The position numbers and the translations under genes were made by a program. Shown piece after piece: positions 63,048 through 64,000 of a DNA stretch of 64,000 nucleotides; position 1 is the stretch's first letter, and the number at the start of each line of letters is the position of its first letter. Source of the DNA: Sinorhizobium arboris LMG 14919. GTDB taxonomy: Bacteria > Pseudomonadota > Alphaproteobacteria > Rhizobiales > Rhizobiaceae. The DNA lies in the NCBI RefSeq assembly GCF_000427465.1, contig NZ_ATYB01000008.1:1116001-1180000 (forward strand), in the 5' to 3' direction. The notes beneath the pieces are model-generated. The model worked only from the letters and a program-made list of their open reading frames with translations. It was not told the origin of the DNA and ran no database searches.

Positions 63048-63074
63048 CCCCCTTGTCCCGAAAGGAGTGAGACC

Positions 63075-64000
63075 ATGTATCGCCTCGACCGGAAGCTCGC
63101 GCGCATCCGCGCCGGCCAATACACCCGCAGCGACTTCATCATCGCCGACGCAAAGGACGGCGACATGGGTCCATCGATAACCTCCTGCGGTCCCAAGCGG
63201 GAGAAGGACGGCAGCTGGTCACGCCACTATACCCGTCCCGAATTTCTAGAGAATATCCGCGCCGTCGTAGAGCAGGACATCGTAGACATCATGCTCACCT
63301 CCGCCTCCAATATGGAAGCGCTGACCGAGATGGGCGTCTATCGCGACAGTGCCGTCAAGCCGGCTATCCGCGCCAACGATACGACGGACGTCTGGGTCTG
63401 CCGCGGCGCGACCTATGTGAAGGAGGCCTCGCGCCCCTTCCGCACCGCCTCCCTCTCGCGCGTGATGACCGGCTCCGTCGATCCTGCGCCTGGCGCGCCG
63501 ATCATCGGCACCGATCTTGGTCTCTACTCCATCACCTTCAACAACGATCTTGACCGCGACTACGAGGCGCTCGAAGCCTTCCGCGCCTTCCGCGAGGATG
63601 CGGCGCGCAACGGGTTCAAGTATTTCCTCGAAGTCTTCAATCCCAACGTCGACTGCGGCATCGACCCGGAAGTGCTGCCCCATTATGTCAACGACGTGAT
63701 GATGCGCTGCCTTGCCGGCGTCACCAGGGGAGACCGGCCGCAGTTCCTGAAGATCGCGTTCAACGGCGCCAGGGCGATGGAGGAACTCGCCTCCTACGAT
63801 CCGAGCGTCATCGTCGGCGTGCTCGGCGGCGGCGCCGGCACGACGCGAGATTGCTTCGAGCTGCTCCACCAGGCCGAACGCTTCGGCGCACGAGTGGCGC
63901 TGTTCGGACGCAAGATCAACCTTGCCGCGGACCCGCTTTTGATGGTGCGCCTGCTTCGCGAGGTCGCCTCCGGCACTGTCTCGCCCTCAGAGGCGGTGAA
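63075..64000 (+). CDS. Putative TIM-barrel aldolase-like protein (3' end beyond window)
   Basis: The 308 visible codons start at ATG 63075 after AAAGGAG and run open to the window end. The sequence alternates beta and alpha segments like a (beta/alpha)8 barrel: DFIIADAKDGDMGPSITSCG, VEQDIVDIMLTSASNMEALT, FKYFLEVFNPN, FLKIAFNGARAMEELASYDP and VLGGGAGTTRDCFELLHQAE. FLKIAFNG has a Lys that could serve a class I aldolase. As last visible gene of the frc-like operon it probably acts on the imported sugar or its phosphate. I do not recognise a named family with certainty. Confidence 0.75.
   Translation, partial: MYRLDRKLARIRAGQYTRSDFIIADAKDGDMGPSITSCGPKREKDGSWSRHYTRPEFLENIRAVVEQDIVDIMLTSASNMEALTEMGVYRDSAVKPAIRANDTTDVWVCRGATYVKEASRPFRTASLSRVMTGSVDPAPGAPIIGTDLGLYSITFNNDLDRDYEALEAFRAFREDAARNGFKYFLEVFNPNVDCGIDPEVLPHYVNDVMMRCLAGVTRGDRPQFLKIAFNGARAMEELASYDPSVIVGVLGGGAGTTRDCFELLHQAERFGARVALFGRKINLAADPLLMVRLLREVASGTVSPSEAV

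Noticed and set aside
1..64000. CRISPR arrays, tRNA/rRNA genes, insertion sequences, prophage or toxin-antitoxin modules
   Set aside because: I looked for regularly spaced repeats, tRNA-like folds, transposase motifs and small paired genes and found none that I could support.

Overview
The window is high-GC alphaproteobacterial DNA with the gene content and style of a rhizobial megaplasmid or chromid, probably Ensifer/Sinorhizobium (pSymB-like). The main reason is a complete repABC replication/partition operon (13.3-17.0 kb) with its counter-transcribed RNA and three copies of the 16-bp parS-type palindrome. Around it lie dense solute-transport and catabolic operons typical of these replicons. 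The species assignment is inference; no sequence search was possible.

Layout. 0-1.1 kb: the start of a periplasmic binding protein behind a textbook cobalamin riboswitch, and a Zur-like box beside what may be gene debris. 1.1-8.1 kb: one minus-strand operon of TAXI-type TRAP binding protein, fused TRAP permease, DUF1850 protein, DctB-like kinase and DctD-like sigma-54 activator, preceded by a well-spaced sigma-54 promoter. 8.1-12.7 kb: a small membrane protein, a sparse kilobase, an EF-G paralogue whose catalytic His is replaced, and a HutC-like regulator with no ATG/GTG/TTG start. 13.3-19.9 kb: repA, repB, ctRNA, repC, a parS site, a glycosyltransferase, a second parS and a DUF1612-type protein. 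19.9-32.8 kb: assorted metabolic and membrane genes, namely an EamA exporter divergent from a MocR regulator, a CcdA/thioredoxin pair, a YHS protein, a CoA-transferase/OpgC/ThDP-enzyme cluster, an esterase, and an ECF sigma/zinc-finger anti-sigma/TPR unit. 32.8-36.9 kb: zinc chaperone AztD under two Zur-like boxes, a SigJ-type sigma factor with an AhpD-like protein, and a C45-type hydrolase. 36.9-40.2 kb: a tctCBA tricarboxylate transporter with the third parS inside the operon. 40.5-50.2 kb: a pseudouridine synthase, a large 5-oxoprolinase/hydantoinase fusion, a dienelactone-hydrolase-like protein, and an AsnC regulator divergent from a fused 2-oxoacid dehydrogenase E1 plus E2. 50.4-64 kb: two sugar ABC systems, the first with LacI and a Gfo/Idh/MocA dehydrogenase, the second FrcBCA-like with a ROK regulator and an aldolase-like protein cut by the window end. 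A MarR-GNAT fusion sits between them.

How parts work together. The DctB/DctD-like pair probably senses the TRAP substrate and activates its own transport operon through sigma-54. RepA/RepB/parS segregate the replicon, and the ctRNA limits RepC. Zur-type boxes and the riboswitch tie parts of the replicon to zinc and B12 status. The sugar clusters follow the usual plan of regulator, transporter and first catabolic enzyme.

I did not find an obviously new defence or mobile system, CRISPR array, tRNA, rRNA or insertion sequence. The most unusual signals are the possible AUU start of the HutC-like regulator, the sigma-54/TRAP-TAXI wiring, the parS site buried in tctCBA, a repeated CCTAGGACC dyad of unknown function, and the solitary zinc-chaperone gene with mirrored operators.
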